DNA from: Batillaria attramentaria
Lineage: Eukaryota > Mollusca > Gastropoda > Batillariidae
NCBI GenBank assembly: GCA_018292915.2
Contig: JACVVK020000005.1
Location: 4,671,001-4,735,000, forward strand
Length of the DNA: 64,000 bases
Direction: 5' to 3'
Of the stretch, positions 22,265 through 36,330 are shown in pieces. Under the pieces are notes generated by a model. That model saw only the letters and a program-made list of their open reading frames with translations. It did no database searches and had not been told where the DNA came from. A program made the position numbers and the translations under genes. Each line of letters opens with the position of its first letter. The first letter of the stretch is position 1.

Positions 22265-25200
22265 TTCTCTTTCTCTCTTTCTCTCTCTTAACCCTGCTGT
22301 TGCTGAATTGATTTGTCTTATGCTGATAAAGCCACACAGACAGTCCGGAATATTCCGTTCTCAGCACCACCAGGTTTAACAGTTAGCGAGTTCATGATTT
22401 ATTCTTCTGTCGCAGCTCTTTTACTGGAAGAACAGAGATTTCCACGAACTTCTTGTGAGTTGTTCTTGCGAGTGGGTTTTCTTTTCATATCAAACAAAAA
22501 TACTAGCGCACTGTAATATGAAACAGGCAGGCATCACTGCTTTTGACCGTTCTTCCGTCCAAGATTGTTTCCCTCTGGGAAACCAATCCGACATGTTTAA
22601 GTGCAAGTGTTTTACTGTTCATGTAAGCCATTGACCAGCACAGCACCTGGAGGAGCAATAAGGTGGAAATTATCTACTATGTTAACTTGTCAGTTGTACG
22701 GACTGCAGTCTCATGTTTATTTCTGTTCCCCGAGTTACACATAAAAACTTTTACGCATCTGCACTACACAAACGAAATGAAGGCAATGTTAGGGTGGAAA
22801 GGACAGCTTTTATTAAAGCGTCAAGATAAAAACCAGAATGGTGAAAAAACTTGCATACAAAATGGTCCCGCCGACCATATCTTGGCACAACATGTTTAAT
22901 TAATTTTTTTTACTGGCTTTCTTTGCAGAGTGATCTGAGTTTATATGACTATCCCCACGCACTGTCATGGAGCAAAGACTCGCTATGTGTAGGATTCAAG
23001 AGGGATTACTACATCATAAATGTAAGTGCTTATGTAGAGATTAAAAGTACTTACGGCGTACCCATCAACACACATCCTGGACACCCTAGCACTGGTGTGG
23101 GTGTGTTTATTAATTAACAGTTAAAATCAGGAGGGCAGAGGGATATCATGTAGACAAAGTGGATGTCAAGCCTTTTAGGTAGTGCTTGATGGGTACCTAG
23201 ATAGCTGAAGGGAAAAAATTAGTAATAGTATAGGTAGGTGTTTGTACATGCCTCACCACAAACAGGTCATCCACATCTTTACTCTTGTCTGTCCAAATAA
23301 CACAAGTAAGTACTGTGCCAGTCGCTAGAGTAAATTTCAGAATGTGATAAGAATAATTCGGGCGTAGATGGGTTATTTATTTTAAGTCTTTTCTGGCCGC
23401 AGCACAAGGATCTTGTGACATGGACCAAACTTTGGTTCCACTCCTGTGTCTGAAACTGCGGCTGGTAATCGGTTCCTTAGGCCCTCGAGCCGTGGGCGGC
23501 TAGTACCAGTTGCTAAAGGCACAAAGACCTCGTTCTGCGACCAGAAAAGAGTAAATGGGATATGTTAGGTCTGTTTGTGCTGGTAGACCACCACTGCAGA
23601 CCTGAAGAGACTTGTTTACTCATGATTCCAGGTCACCACTGGAGACCTGAAAGAGCTGTTCCCCGTGGGCACGCAGCAGCCCGATCCCCTGGTCACTCGT
23701 CTAAAGGACCAGCGGCTCGTCCTACAGCGGGACAAGATGTCCATTTTCATCAACGCTGAGGGGGAGCCCACGCAGCGTGAACCCATCAACTGGTCAGACA
23801 TTCCTGTTGCAATAGGTGGGTATCTTAACACATTTCATACCGCGCATGAGTATCCCATTTTTTTTAACTTTTTTTTTTTTTTTGTTGGTGGGTTTTTTTG
23901 GTTTTTTGGGTTTTTTTTTTTTCAGTTTTTGGCCCAGTGTACGGAAATCAGGCAAAATTAACAGTTCCTTAACAGCTCTTCCTTCAGCAAACACGAGTAC
24001 ATGTATAATCAAAGTGCAACACTCCCACCAACCTAGATTTAAATCCATACAGACATGGATGAATTATGATTTTTTTTTTTTTTTAGTGGGGCAACTGGCG
24101 CACAGCCCCAGACTTACGTGGTAGAAATTGGTTAAAAGCCATCTAGCTGGTGCTCAGTCTGCAACCAAATGTGACCTGTTTTCACAAAAGAGACCATAAG
24201 TCAGAAATTACCCATTTTGAGATATGTATATCACTGCAATCTACTGGTTATGCAGTTTAATTCAATATAAGAATGAAAGCTGTACTACTAAAACTGACAG
24301 AGATATCAACAGTTGAAGTTGGCTACCCACAAGGCGGCCATACTGACCCCCGGCACTCTTTTCGCCTGTAGCGGCGTTTGGCCTAGCGCAACTTACGGTC
24401 CCTTTTACGAGAACGGGTCACAAATGGCGTCATCCGGTCAGCACCATGTACACAGTACACTTGTAGAACAACGTACACCCGGGCCATAGTCACCACAATG
24501 GTCCCACGTGCTATACTGGTACCCAAGCAACTGATTCTGATGCAAAGATTCAGCGCATTCAATGAAAAGTTTTCCATGCACTGCTGTATGCGTGTCCTAC
24601 ATATTGAGAAGTTTACCAGGGTACTCACACTTACTTACTTACGTAGGCCCATGGCTCCAAGTGGAGCATAGACCATCGACGACCCTTCGCCATCGCACTC
24701 TGTTCTTGGCTGTTTTTGCCACTCCAGTCCAGTTTGTCCCCTGCTTATATAGCTCTGCCCAAGAGTCCCGCCTCCAGCTGTTTGGAGGCCGGCCTCTGTT
24801 CCTTTTCCCCTACGGGCTCCATGTCAGGGCTTGGCATGTGGTGCTGGATGCTGGCTTCCTGACAGTGTGTCCAATCCAGCCCCACTTCCTCCACAGGATC
24901 TGCTTGGCCACTGGTTCCTGTCCCAGGGTACTCACAAGTGTACGAATTTCTTGTGCAGTTTTGATCTGGCGTTTGGTAAGTACTTCATGAAGCTGAGTGT
25001 ATGTAGATGTGAGAAATGACAGAACATGACACTCTTTGTCTCTCCTTTCTATTTTTTTCTTCTTTTTCTTTTCTTTTCTTTTTCAGAACACTATCCTCCA
25101 TATCTCATAGCAGTACTGCCAAAGTATGTGGAAGTTCGAACCATAGACCCCAAGCTGATGATCCAGAGCCTACAGCTGCCAAAGGCTCGCTTGATCTGCC

Positions 25201-28200
25201 AAGGAAGGTCAGTGTGTGCAGTGCTTTGATCTAAACAATATTCTTCTTTTTTTTATAAAGACTTCACTGTATTTTATGGACAACTCTTGCCTTGCCTCTT
25301 ACCAGTTCGCTCCCTTGACCATGGTAATTTAAATTACGATGAGCCACTGGGGATTTTCCTAGGGCCGTCACTCACAGAAACCTGATTATTATTTTGTTTG
25401 AATACATTGTACGGGCTTCTAACATAATAATAGAAGTGTTTGTTGTGTTAATTTTGAAAAATAAAAATGTTTCACTGAACGGCACGCTCGGAAATTTTTG
25501 GTAGTGTTTTCTGAGAAAACCTCGCTGTCGGACACCATTGTTGTGTGCCCACGTGCGATTTCTGAGCGACTGTCTTTTGCGATTTTTACGTCAACATGAG
25601 TTCAACCGAGTCATCCGATACTGAAAGTGACGAGTTTTATTCCGAGGATGATGATTCTGAACAGGATCGAGGCTCCGGCAGTTCAGATAGGGAGAACATT
25701 CCACCAAATCGTTCGATCTCACGTAGCGTGCCTATCATCACCTCAAGTATCCTTTCGTTTTGCCGTATTTACGAGGCTTATATGCTGTATTAGTAAATTT
25801 GCTGATCCATAAATGTATTTAGCATACATTTTTTATTCACAGATGACTTTTATTCTGTGCATGCTGCCGCACATAGCGCGTAGTCAAGCAGTTGTGTTTT
25901 TGTTTACATCATGGCCGCCGTGTTTATTACTCTAAATAAATCCAGTAACAGTGGGTGGAATTACACAAACTATAGCTCTTATGAAGCAGAATTGAATGTA
26001 GTTTTCTCACGGTCTATAAACAGACATGAAATAAGAAAACAATTTTGTTCATAAGCAAAACCAAGTATTTGAAATGTCGGAGTGTCTGATTACACAAATA
26101 AAGAATTATGATTTCAAATAACTATATAATATTTGTGAATCAACTGTGTGTTAATGGGCATAATTAGGTAGAGAATTCAATTTCCTTTCATTTGGTGTAT
26201 AATTATGTGCACATACAATGATTATTGGTGATTTCATGGTGCCCCTTTAGAACCTACCAATTTTGGCTCACGCACTCATCAAAAAGCAGCGAACTGGTAA
26301 GAGTTAAAGAGAAATACGCGGAGCACTCACAGCCTTGCAAAAATGGCACCCATAAAGCTATTCTGTAAAGTACGTTTTGGCATAGAGGAGCGGCAGGAAG
26401 TGCAGCGTGCAGAGGTCTCAAAGAAATGGAGAAAATTTGATGGTAGGTGTCCATCCAACCTTCAATAAACAAACAAAAAAAACATTGATTGCAGTTGCTG
26501 CTGCCAAGCCTTCGCAGTCTCTGTGTGTTTCTTTCACATTTGCGTTTGCACCACCTGCCTAACTGCTGTCACTACAGTTACTGAAAACGCACTATATCGG
26601 GCTTGCAAAGTTCCAAAGTTCTTTCCGAACCTAAACAGCCCTCTGTGGAGAACTTGGCATGCAGTTACATAATCATGATAAGCAGTTTTCTATAGCATAA
26701 AACCTCACACCAATACAGTAGACCGTGTGCGCCATTTAGAAAAAAAAAAGTATACCTATAAATCTGTTACAATTTATTTTGTGTGACAGTGGAGTGATGT
26801 ACGTGGCGTCACAAAGCAACCTGTGGCGACTACAGCCTGTGCCAGCCTCACAACAGATTCGGGATCTTCTGCAGAACAAACAGTTTGAGCTGGCATTAAA
26901 ACTGGCAGTGAGTGGTTTTTGACACTGATTTGGATACAGAATAATTATGACTTTGTTGTTTTGGACATTTTCTTGCAGATGTTAATGTGTAAAAATTCAT
27001 CACTATCGTGTTGGTATGACACAGTGTTGTACACACCCTTCCGAGCTATGCACATACGGTTCATCTAGTCGCAGTGTGGCTGTTACTTTGAAAAATGCAA
27101 AGACAGTAATATTTTATCATGTTGGTTGTAGTGTTCGTGTGCATGCATTGTTTAGTGGTTTGCAGCAGAGGGTTTATAAGCAAGATTTTTGGTGCGTTTT
27201 TGAAGACAGATTTTGATTTTGTTCCTCACCAAATCATGCTTTGTCAAGCATTACTGTTCTTTTTTCCTTTCTTTAGGAGCAAGCAGATGAACCTCCCGAG
27301 GAGAGAGAGAAACGGATACGCAACATCAACAACTTGTACGCCTTCCAGCTTTTCTGCCAACACCGTTTTGAAGAGTCGCTCAAGCTCTTCGCCAAACTGG
27401 GAACAGGTGGGATAAATAATCATTAATAATAATCATTCTGTTTGATCAACAATTGTTTTCATTTTCAAACCTTGCAGATCATCCAAGTAGAAACTGTGAA
27501 GAGTGTTTGCCCTTATTTTCAGAGAGTTGTCGTATGCAGGACTTTAATTTCTGCACAAACTTTCAAAAATTCTGAACTTTTTCCTTTTGAGTAGCTGGTG
27601 CAGTGCTGGGCTGGTGTGAAAAATAATTTGCCGTTGTTGTGGAATTTTGTCAGAACTCCACTTTGAGAATAGCACATGAGAAGTGTACAGTGCAAGTCAT
27701 CCTGTGCTGTTCTCAGAAACACAGTTTCGCCATATCGAACTGACATATCATGTTTTATCGTTTTCGTCTCGTCTGCACAGATCCCTCACATGTGATAGGA
27801 CTGTACCCGAATCTTCTACCACAAGACTATCGCAACAAGCTGGAGTACCCGGAGAAAGTGCCGGAGTTAGAGGGTCAAGAGGTGGAGAGTGGACTGCTGG
27901 CTCTCATTGAATACCTCACACAGGTGTGTATGAGAGTGGGTCAGTTGCCGGCAATCGAGCTACATGCATAAGGAAAGCTACACTTTGGTGCAGGGTCTGT
28001 ACAGGTCATGGAATCCTAGAAAAGTCATGGAATTCAAAAATAGCTTTTCCAGGCCTGTGAAGTTATGAAATTATCTCAAGAGTCATGAAAAGTCATGAAA
28101 TTTTGAAATTTTATGGAAGCCATTTTGCGCCAGACAGTGAAACGGTCAGCTTGGTGATTACTCACTGGACTGATCCCCCAAAATACCAACAAACTGCCTT

Positions 28201-31200
28201 CCCATAAGGCTAATGACTAACTCTGAACATTGGTCTTGCTGACTGTGAAAACTTGGATAAGCTCAGAATTTCTACCCTCGTGTGTGTCAGTATGGAAGTA
28301 GGTTAGGAAGTTGTCATGGAAAACGAGAGAGTTGGCCTCGAAAAGTCATGGAAAAGTCACAAATTTTTGAGACTCTGAACGTGTATGGACCCTGTTGGTG
28401 GAAGAAGTAATGGATTCCATGTTTTCAGCAGTTCCCGCTGGTGGCAGTGCTTGCGTGTTCAGTAGCTGTAGGTCAAAGACCACAAATGCAGGAGGCCTCA
28501 GAATGCCTATATATTCCATATCAGGCATCATAGTCCCCCCTAAAAATGCTTCAATCTAGAAACAAAAATTACCATGTACAGACCATTTAGTGGCACGCAT
28601 CTTACAAGAGTTTTAAAAAAAAATTTGATTGTCTCCGTTCTGCTTAGGCCTCACTGGAGTAATGCAGGTCTACTTTCTGTTTAGGCCAGAAAGCCACTTC
28701 ACACAATACTACTCGCATCACCCCTGTTTGCCATGTGCGCAAAAAGTCCCAGCTTCACTGGCAGTTTGCCTCCTGTTGCAACCTCCTGGCATACACCTTG
28801 CCCTTCAAATCGTGCTTCCTCCTCTGAAGCACTTAAAATCATACCAGAATGCACCAAATTACACTGATTTTAGTCTAATTCTAAAACATTTGGTTTAGAA
28901 TATTTAGAACATTTATTTTTTAAAAATTTTAAATATAAAAAAGTTTCTTCCTCTGAAGCACTTTAGATCATGCTAAAAACAAAAACAAAAAACCACCCAC
29001 CAAACTGCACAGATTTTAGTCTCTTTTTTTTTCTTTCTTTTTTTAAATTTCCGGGGGAGCATGCCCCCATACACCCCTAACTTCATGTGTCTGCGCACTT
29101 GTAGATTTGCCACTTCGTCACTTAATTCTACGCACCTTTCCTCCTTTTGGATCACTTACCATTTTAAGCCCTAAACTTTTAAGGAAGACAGCTACAGTAA
29201 CTCACTGTGTGCATCTGTACAGGAAACCACCTGGAGTTGGCCATGATCAGATAGACACAATTGAGATGGAAGGGAAAGCTTAGGAATGCAAACCATTCTC
29301 GGTGTTCCTGTACATTTCATGATGGTTTTTTTTCCTTCATCACAGAAACGGAATGAAGTGATGAAGAAGGATGAAGTGATCACAACAGCCATAGTGGAAG
29401 GCAACACTACCATCAGGTCCAAGAAACAGCTGAGTCAGATTATCGACACTACACTTCTCAAGTGCTACTTGCAGGTGAGACTGTCTGCTCCAAGTATTTT
29501 CAGTAGTTTTTTATTTGTTTGTTGTTGTTTTTTTGTTCATTTTTGCATATTTAGAATAAGTTTGTTCATTGTTTGTTTGTTTTTGTTTTTTTTGACATGT
29601 TCAGAAATTTCTCTGTTTTGTGTGCACAGTTACACTGATGTTGTGGTGTTTCATTTTCTGTGTTGTGTATTGTAGACTTGCTATGTCTGTATTATATATT
29701 TTGTAGTGTTGTTGTTTGTTTTGCTGTTGCTGTTGATTTTTGTTTTGTTGGTTTTTTGCTTTGTTGGTTTGTTTTTGTTGTTTTTTTTTTGTTTTTTTTT
29801 GGGGGGGGGGGGGGGTGAATAAATCAGTTGGCAACTTTTCCGGAAGGGACAGTCACCTCTTTTTCTTTCAGATGTTTAAAGTTAGATGTCAGGTAGATAT
29901 AAAAATTTTGACAGCATTTGAATAACATTCAAACCGGTACATGTAGTTTCCAAAACATGCTGCCTGCTTGTGAACTGGCTTGTATCAGTTTTAAGGGGTT
30001 AAAAAGGCCAGGAGTTACGTCCCTTACCCCATTACCTGCCTTTTCTTTAAAAAATGAGTTTCTGTCTGTTCCATGTAGACAAACGAAGCGCTGGTGGCGC
30101 CACTGCTCCGACTGAAAGACAACAACTGCCACATTGAGGAGAGTGAGCGTGTGCTGAAAAAGAAAGAGAAGTTCAGTGAACTCATCATTCTGTACGAGAC
30201 CAAAGGCATGCATCAAAAAGGTACAGCGAATGTATGAATTTCTAGATGTTGAGAAGGAGCATTTATGTGTCCAAATGAGTTTCTTTTTACTTTTAAAATG
30301 CTTTTATTCTACACAGAGAGAGAGTAAATACATGCCTGTTGTCTTTGTCATAAGTTACATGTTTTGTGGATCCATTTTTCTTCTACAACTTGTGTAAATT
30401 CACCATCAAATTTTAGCTAGTAAGTCCTGTGTTTTGTGAGAGTCACACATCATTCATTTTGTTGTATTATTATTTTTATTAGAACTGTCCTGATAGGTCA
30501 AGTTGTCCGCTACTAATTGCTGTTTTTTCCCCGTCTATTTTCTATGTTACGATTATCATTACTGTACACTCAGTTTTCTGCATTCCGTGTGTTGTTTGTC
30601 CTGATAGGTCAAGTTGTCCGCTACTAATTGCTGTTTTTTCCCCGTCTATTTTTATGTTTATGATCATCATTACTTTATACTCAGTTTTCTGCATGCCGTG
30701 TTGTGTTTGTCCTGATAGGTCAAGTTGTCCGCTACTAATTGCTGTTTTTTCCCCGTCTATTTTTATGTTTATGATCATCATTACTTTATACTCAGTTTTT
30801 CTGCATGCCGTGTTGTTGTTTTGTCTGTTAGGTCAGTTTGTCTGCTACTAAGTACTGTCTTTTCCCCTGTCTATTTTCTATGTTTACGATTATCATTACT
30901 GTATACTCAGCTTCTGCATTTCCGTGTTGTTGTTTGTCCTGTTCAGCCTTGAACCTTCTGATGAAACAAGCCATGCGACCTGATTCCCCACTAAAAGGCC
31001 ATGAACGGACCGTGCAATATCTGCAGCACCTTGGTGAGACAGCAACTTCCCTTTGGCATCTCTTTTGCTGGATACATGTACTTCTTTTCTGCCGAGTGCT
31101 CAATGGACATTTCAGACTTTTTTAACCGAGTGTAATTTCTATCAGAGTAAGGTTTGAGACATTTTGGACTTTGTTCAGAAAAGTATTGAAAGAACTTTAT

Positions 31201-33322
31201 GAATGTGACTTTGGCAAACTGGACTTTGTTCAGCAAAAGTATTGAAAGAACTTTGTGAATGTGACTTTGGCAAACTGGACTTTGTTCAGCAAAAGTATTG
31301 AAAGAACTTTGTGAATGTGACTTTGGCAAACTGGACTTTGTTCAGCAAAAGTATTGAAAGAACTTTGTGAATGTGACTTTGGCAAACTGGACTTTGTTCA
31401 GCAAAAGTATTGAAAGAACTTTGTGAATGTGACTTTGCCACACTCCAAAGCTACACTCCTTTACAGCTATGGCTGGATTTCAAAATGTTTTCAAAATGAT
31501 TTCGTTTCTTTCAGGTGCTGAACACCTAGACCTGATATTTGAGTACGCTGAATGGGTTCTCAAGAAACATCCTGAGGATGGGTTGAAGGTAATAAGATGA
31601 TGATGAAGGTGATGATGATGATTATGATGATGAAACATTCATTGGGACATTATTAATACTGTTTGTTTGTTTGTTTGTTTGTTTGTTTGTTTGTTTTTTA
31701 AATGTGGATAGCGTATAATAAACTTTGGGCAACACATAGAGTTTATGCCAAACAAGCTTGTTGGTTTCACATACCCCAGTAACCTTTCTTCTGACAGCCT
31801 GTTTTATTTGCCAGTCAGTTTAATACCAGCACAAACTTAATAAACTGAGGAAACGAATGACTTCACTGTGTTTTTATATTTATCTTATTTCGACAGATCT
31901 TCATAGAAGACATACCAGAAGTGGAGACGTTACCTCGTCAGAAAGTCATGGACTATCTGGAGAAGATAGACCCTTCCCTGGCAGTTCCGTACCTTGTACG
32001 TGTATTACTAGACATTTTGCTCTCTTTTTTTTCTTTCTTTCTTTCTTTCTGTTTCTTTCTTTCTTTTTTTCTTTCTTTCTTTTTTTTTTTTTTCCTTTCT
32101 TTCTCCTTTTTTTCCTTTCTTTCTTTTTCTTTCTTTCTTTTTCTTTCTTTTTTTTTTTCCCCTGTGTGCTTGTACATGTGCATGTTACTATGTTACTTTC
32201 GTTAGCATTAGAATGTCCATTGTTGACAGTTGACTAAAAGTAATATGAATTTTCATTTCTCAGTTACATGTCAGTTCACCTTCACTCTTACACAGTGGAT
32301 CTACAAAATAACACTGTTCGTTTTAACTTTTACATGGCTTCCGTAGAAAATCTTTTTCTTAAGAGCTATATTCTGGTAGGCCTTACCGTGCTATAATCGG
32401 TTTCAAAGCATGCTGGAGCATCTTATGCTAAAGATGAACGCTGTCACTTTTCAAGTGCGAGTAAAGCTTGCCGGACTGAAAGAATTTTTGCTGAAGGATC
32501 ACCATGTATTTCAGCGTCTGACCCTTCTTTCACCTCAGATTCTCTAGTTTTGTGTCTGTCGATGGTTATTCTTATAACATGTCAGCGTCTTTTGGTTTTC
32601 CAGGAGCATATTGTATTAGACTGTGATGATGAGACACCAGAGTTCCACAACCGCCTCGTGTTGTTGCTGAAGGATCGCGTGCAGGCATTGATGGACTCCT
32701 ACATCCACTCACTACCGGAAGGTACAATGAAACTTAATTTTCTTTTCTCTTTTTTTGGAGGTGTGCTAGGTTGGTGGTTAAGTGGTTTAATGCTAAAGAG
32801 ACTTTGCCACCCGTGCGAGAGGTCAGGTTCAAGTCCCACTCAGGGCAAAGAATTCTTCCTTCTTGTTCATGGCACCGTTCATTCGGGTCGATCGTCGGGG
32901 GTTCTCTCCGGGTACTCCGGCTTCCTCCCCCTCTGCTTTGGAAATGTTCAGCCCACAAAATTTGAAATAAATGCAGTTCTAAATTCCGAAACTTAAATAG
33001 CTGAGCTGACCCTTGGCACCACATGATTGTTATGTGTTCATGTCCAATGTGTGAGAGAATGCGTGTGATTCACGTGAGCATGTGTGTTGGGTTCAGTTTG
33101 CGGCGCATTCAGCCGATTCTAGAAATTGGGTAAAGCACCTATTCAATACTCGGTTCTTCTTCTTCTTCTTCTTATTATTCTACCATCATTTCATAGGCAC
33201 TTAACCCCTTTGACCATTTGATGGAAGATTTTTCTCTTGTCCATCATTTACTCTTACTTTACCAGGCTGGGGCATTTTCAGTCATTTGGCAATTTTCAGC
33301 CAAATTCCTATCCTTTCAGCCA

Positions 33323-33366
<44 letters not shown>

Positions 33367-34367
33367 ACCAAAAAAACCCTCGACGTTTCTGCCATAAGAA
33401 ACTACCAGGTGTAAATGTTATGTTCATTATTTTACTTCTGGTGCCAGGAGAGGCCACTAAATGCCTTTAAAATTGCTAAAATTCGTTTTCTCCACCCCCT
33501 GGTCCCTCCAGCTGCCCGCAGCCGCCGCTGCCCCTGCACCCCGGCCTGGGTTTCAGTCTCTTTTTTTATTTCCAGCAGTTTTCCAACCAGCTTTACCATG
33601 CAACACGTGTTTATTGTCGCTCACATGGAGACTGTTTTCATGTGACTAACGCTGCCTGACACAAATGCCTGTCCAGCAGGTCACCTGCCCAACAAGGCCG
33701 GCAAGGAGCCAGGGGAACTGGGAGAGAATCGGGCCAAACTGATCAAGTTCCTCCATGAATCGAAATACTACGTCCCCGAAAGGCTACTCACCCACTTCCC
33801 CATCGATGGTGGGTGGAAAGCTTCTTTTGTCATTTTCAGCTCAATGATACGGAGGGGCGGCTCACTTTCATGAATTTAGAGCAACGGGAAGTAATTGATA
33901 CCGGCTTGCAAGAATTGGAACGGTGAGGTTGTTCCAGTGATACTGCCAACCCTGAGTATGTGTGAGGGGTCGGGGTGGGGGGGGGGGGGGGGGAGAGATA
34001 GGTCTTTCTGTTTGGGGTGGGGGGTGGGAGTGGTGGTCCTAGGTGTGGATTGAATTTTACTGTAGGTGGCAAAGGTTTGGAGTGACTGCGAATGTTTCAA
34101 CAAATGTCCTTTTTTTTCTTTCTTTCTTTTCTTTTTCCTGTGAGGTTTTGTTGGGGGTTTTTAACTTGTTTCTCTATAGAGAAACAACTTTATGAGACGG
34201 GGCAGATTTTGCTACGCGCAGCAGCAAGTTTCAGTGATACAAAACAATACTGTCACGTTTCTCCACACAATACTTACTTTCATGCACACAGTGACGTAAC
34301 GAAATATGCGTCATAGACACCTTACGTGCACACTATGCTGCTGCGTTCTTTTTGGCGGGAGTTGTGA

Positions 34368-34406
<39 letters not shown>

Positions 34407-36298
34407 ACGGATGTAATGATGGCTATCTCCTAAACCACCTCGTTGGAGGCCTTTTTACTTTGAGATAAAATGGGAATTCACCTTCTCCAGACCTACCTTT
34501 CATGATTTTTAGCCTACTGCATTTTCAGAAGAGTTATCGCCGATTTTAAAAAATCGGTCATGTTACGAATATTTTCGCAAAAAATGTTCAAATGGCTTCA
34601 TTTTCTGAAATTGGGAAGATCATCCAATTATACTGCCTGTTTTCGTAGCACAGCTCTGTAGCTCCGACAGGTTTTGTGTAAGAAAAATATTTCCGAGGTA
34701 GGGGTGGTTTGCATAAAATGCCAAATATCTATGAAAAGACTTCAAATTACTCATCATTCCGGTTTTTTTGTCACTTGTGCCAACTGCACATATGACATGA
34801 ACTACTGCACTATTATAGCTTTAGTATTAAGAATAGCAGAGCTTTTAGATAAACACATTTTTCACGTTTCTGCGAGAAGCGCCGGTCAAAAATGTTCCAA
34901 TTTTGCAATTTCGTAAGTACAATCCAAGGCACTTAAGTCCACGTTTCATCAGCTCTCTAGATCTTCCAGAATTTATGTAAAAATTAATTCAGTCACGGAA
35001 GTCACAAAAGCAACAAGGAAATCACAAGATATGTAGAAGTATCATCTGTCAGACGAGCAGCGTGAGGCTGACGTCAAATGTTTGGTTCACAGACAAAATC
35101 TGCAAGTATCGTCACTGCTTCCGACATTTCATCAGCCCTCTAGATCCTCCAGATTTCATGTGAAAAATAATTCAGTTGGAGAAGTCACAAAGCCAACAGG
35201 GAAATCACAAGACGTGAACAAGCATCCTCAGACGATCTCAGTGTTAGAGGCTGACGTCAAAAGTTTACTTCGCGGAATTGACGTCATCTCTCTCTCTCTG
35301 TATGACGACCTGCCTGAGGCTGACGTCAAATGTTTAGTTCACGGAACTGACCTCTCTCTCTCTCTCTCTCTGGGGAGCCAGGGTGGCCGAATGGTAGAGC
35401 GTTGGACTTTCAGTGCTTGGGCCGAGAGTTCGAATCCCGGCCACTGGGGCCAAATATTTGTGCTGGCCTTTTTCTCGTTGCCCCGTCTTTGATATCACCC
35501 TTATGTGGGGGAAAAGGACGTTAAACTCCTAAACACCCACCCACCCACCCTCTCTCTCTGCCTCTCTCTCTCTCTCTCTCCCTTCTTCCCCCCCCCCTCC
35601 GGCCCCACCCCCAGTCACGTGGCTAATCGGTCGAGGTCGTAGAGGATCTAGTGTCATTGGTAGAACTTGGAGAGGGGGAGAACAGGCAACAATAACAACA
35701 AAACAGACAAAATAAAATGAAGTTTGGAGAAACAACTTTGTAGGACGGGGCCGTTCCTCCTTGTTTTCACTTATCTCCACAGAACCCACACTAGTGGAAG
35801 GGAACACCTCATTTATTTTCTGCATTCAGTTTCGCAGCTCTCCAATTATTTGAGAGCAGATCTTGTTTGTCCCATTGCAAACCTGATTCTGTTTTACCAA
35901 CAAAGAATACCAACAGTTAGTCTGGTTTGCACAGGTTTCCACGAGGAACGAGCGATTATTCTAGGGCGCTTGGGGCGCCATGAGCAGGCTCTTGCCATCT
36001 ACATTCACCTCCTGCAGGATATGCGGCTAGCTGAAGAGTAAGTGAGCTTTTGTTGCCACTGACATTGATCCCAGAATCTGTTCGTGATCTGTCGGGTCGT
36101 GAGTTCGTATCCCAGCTGGGGCCAAATATTTGTGCTGGCTTTTTCAGCGTTGCCCTGTCTTTGATATCACCTGTATGTGGTGGAAAAGGACGTTAAATCC
36201 CCAAACACCCCACCCCACCCTTCATGATTTGTCAGGGTCTTTGATTTCTTATCTTTTCCAACTAGTCACATTTTACGTGCCTGCGTGTGGGGAGTGTG

Positions 36299-36330
<32 letters not shown>

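Noticed and set aside
25016..25234. Alternative small genes around VPS39 exon 10
   Set aside because: These frames contain exon 10 read with flanking intron. The exon is fully explained by VPS39.
30486..31441. CRISPR-like array
   Set aside because: The repeats are contiguous tandem units without unique spacers, and lie in introns of an animal gene.
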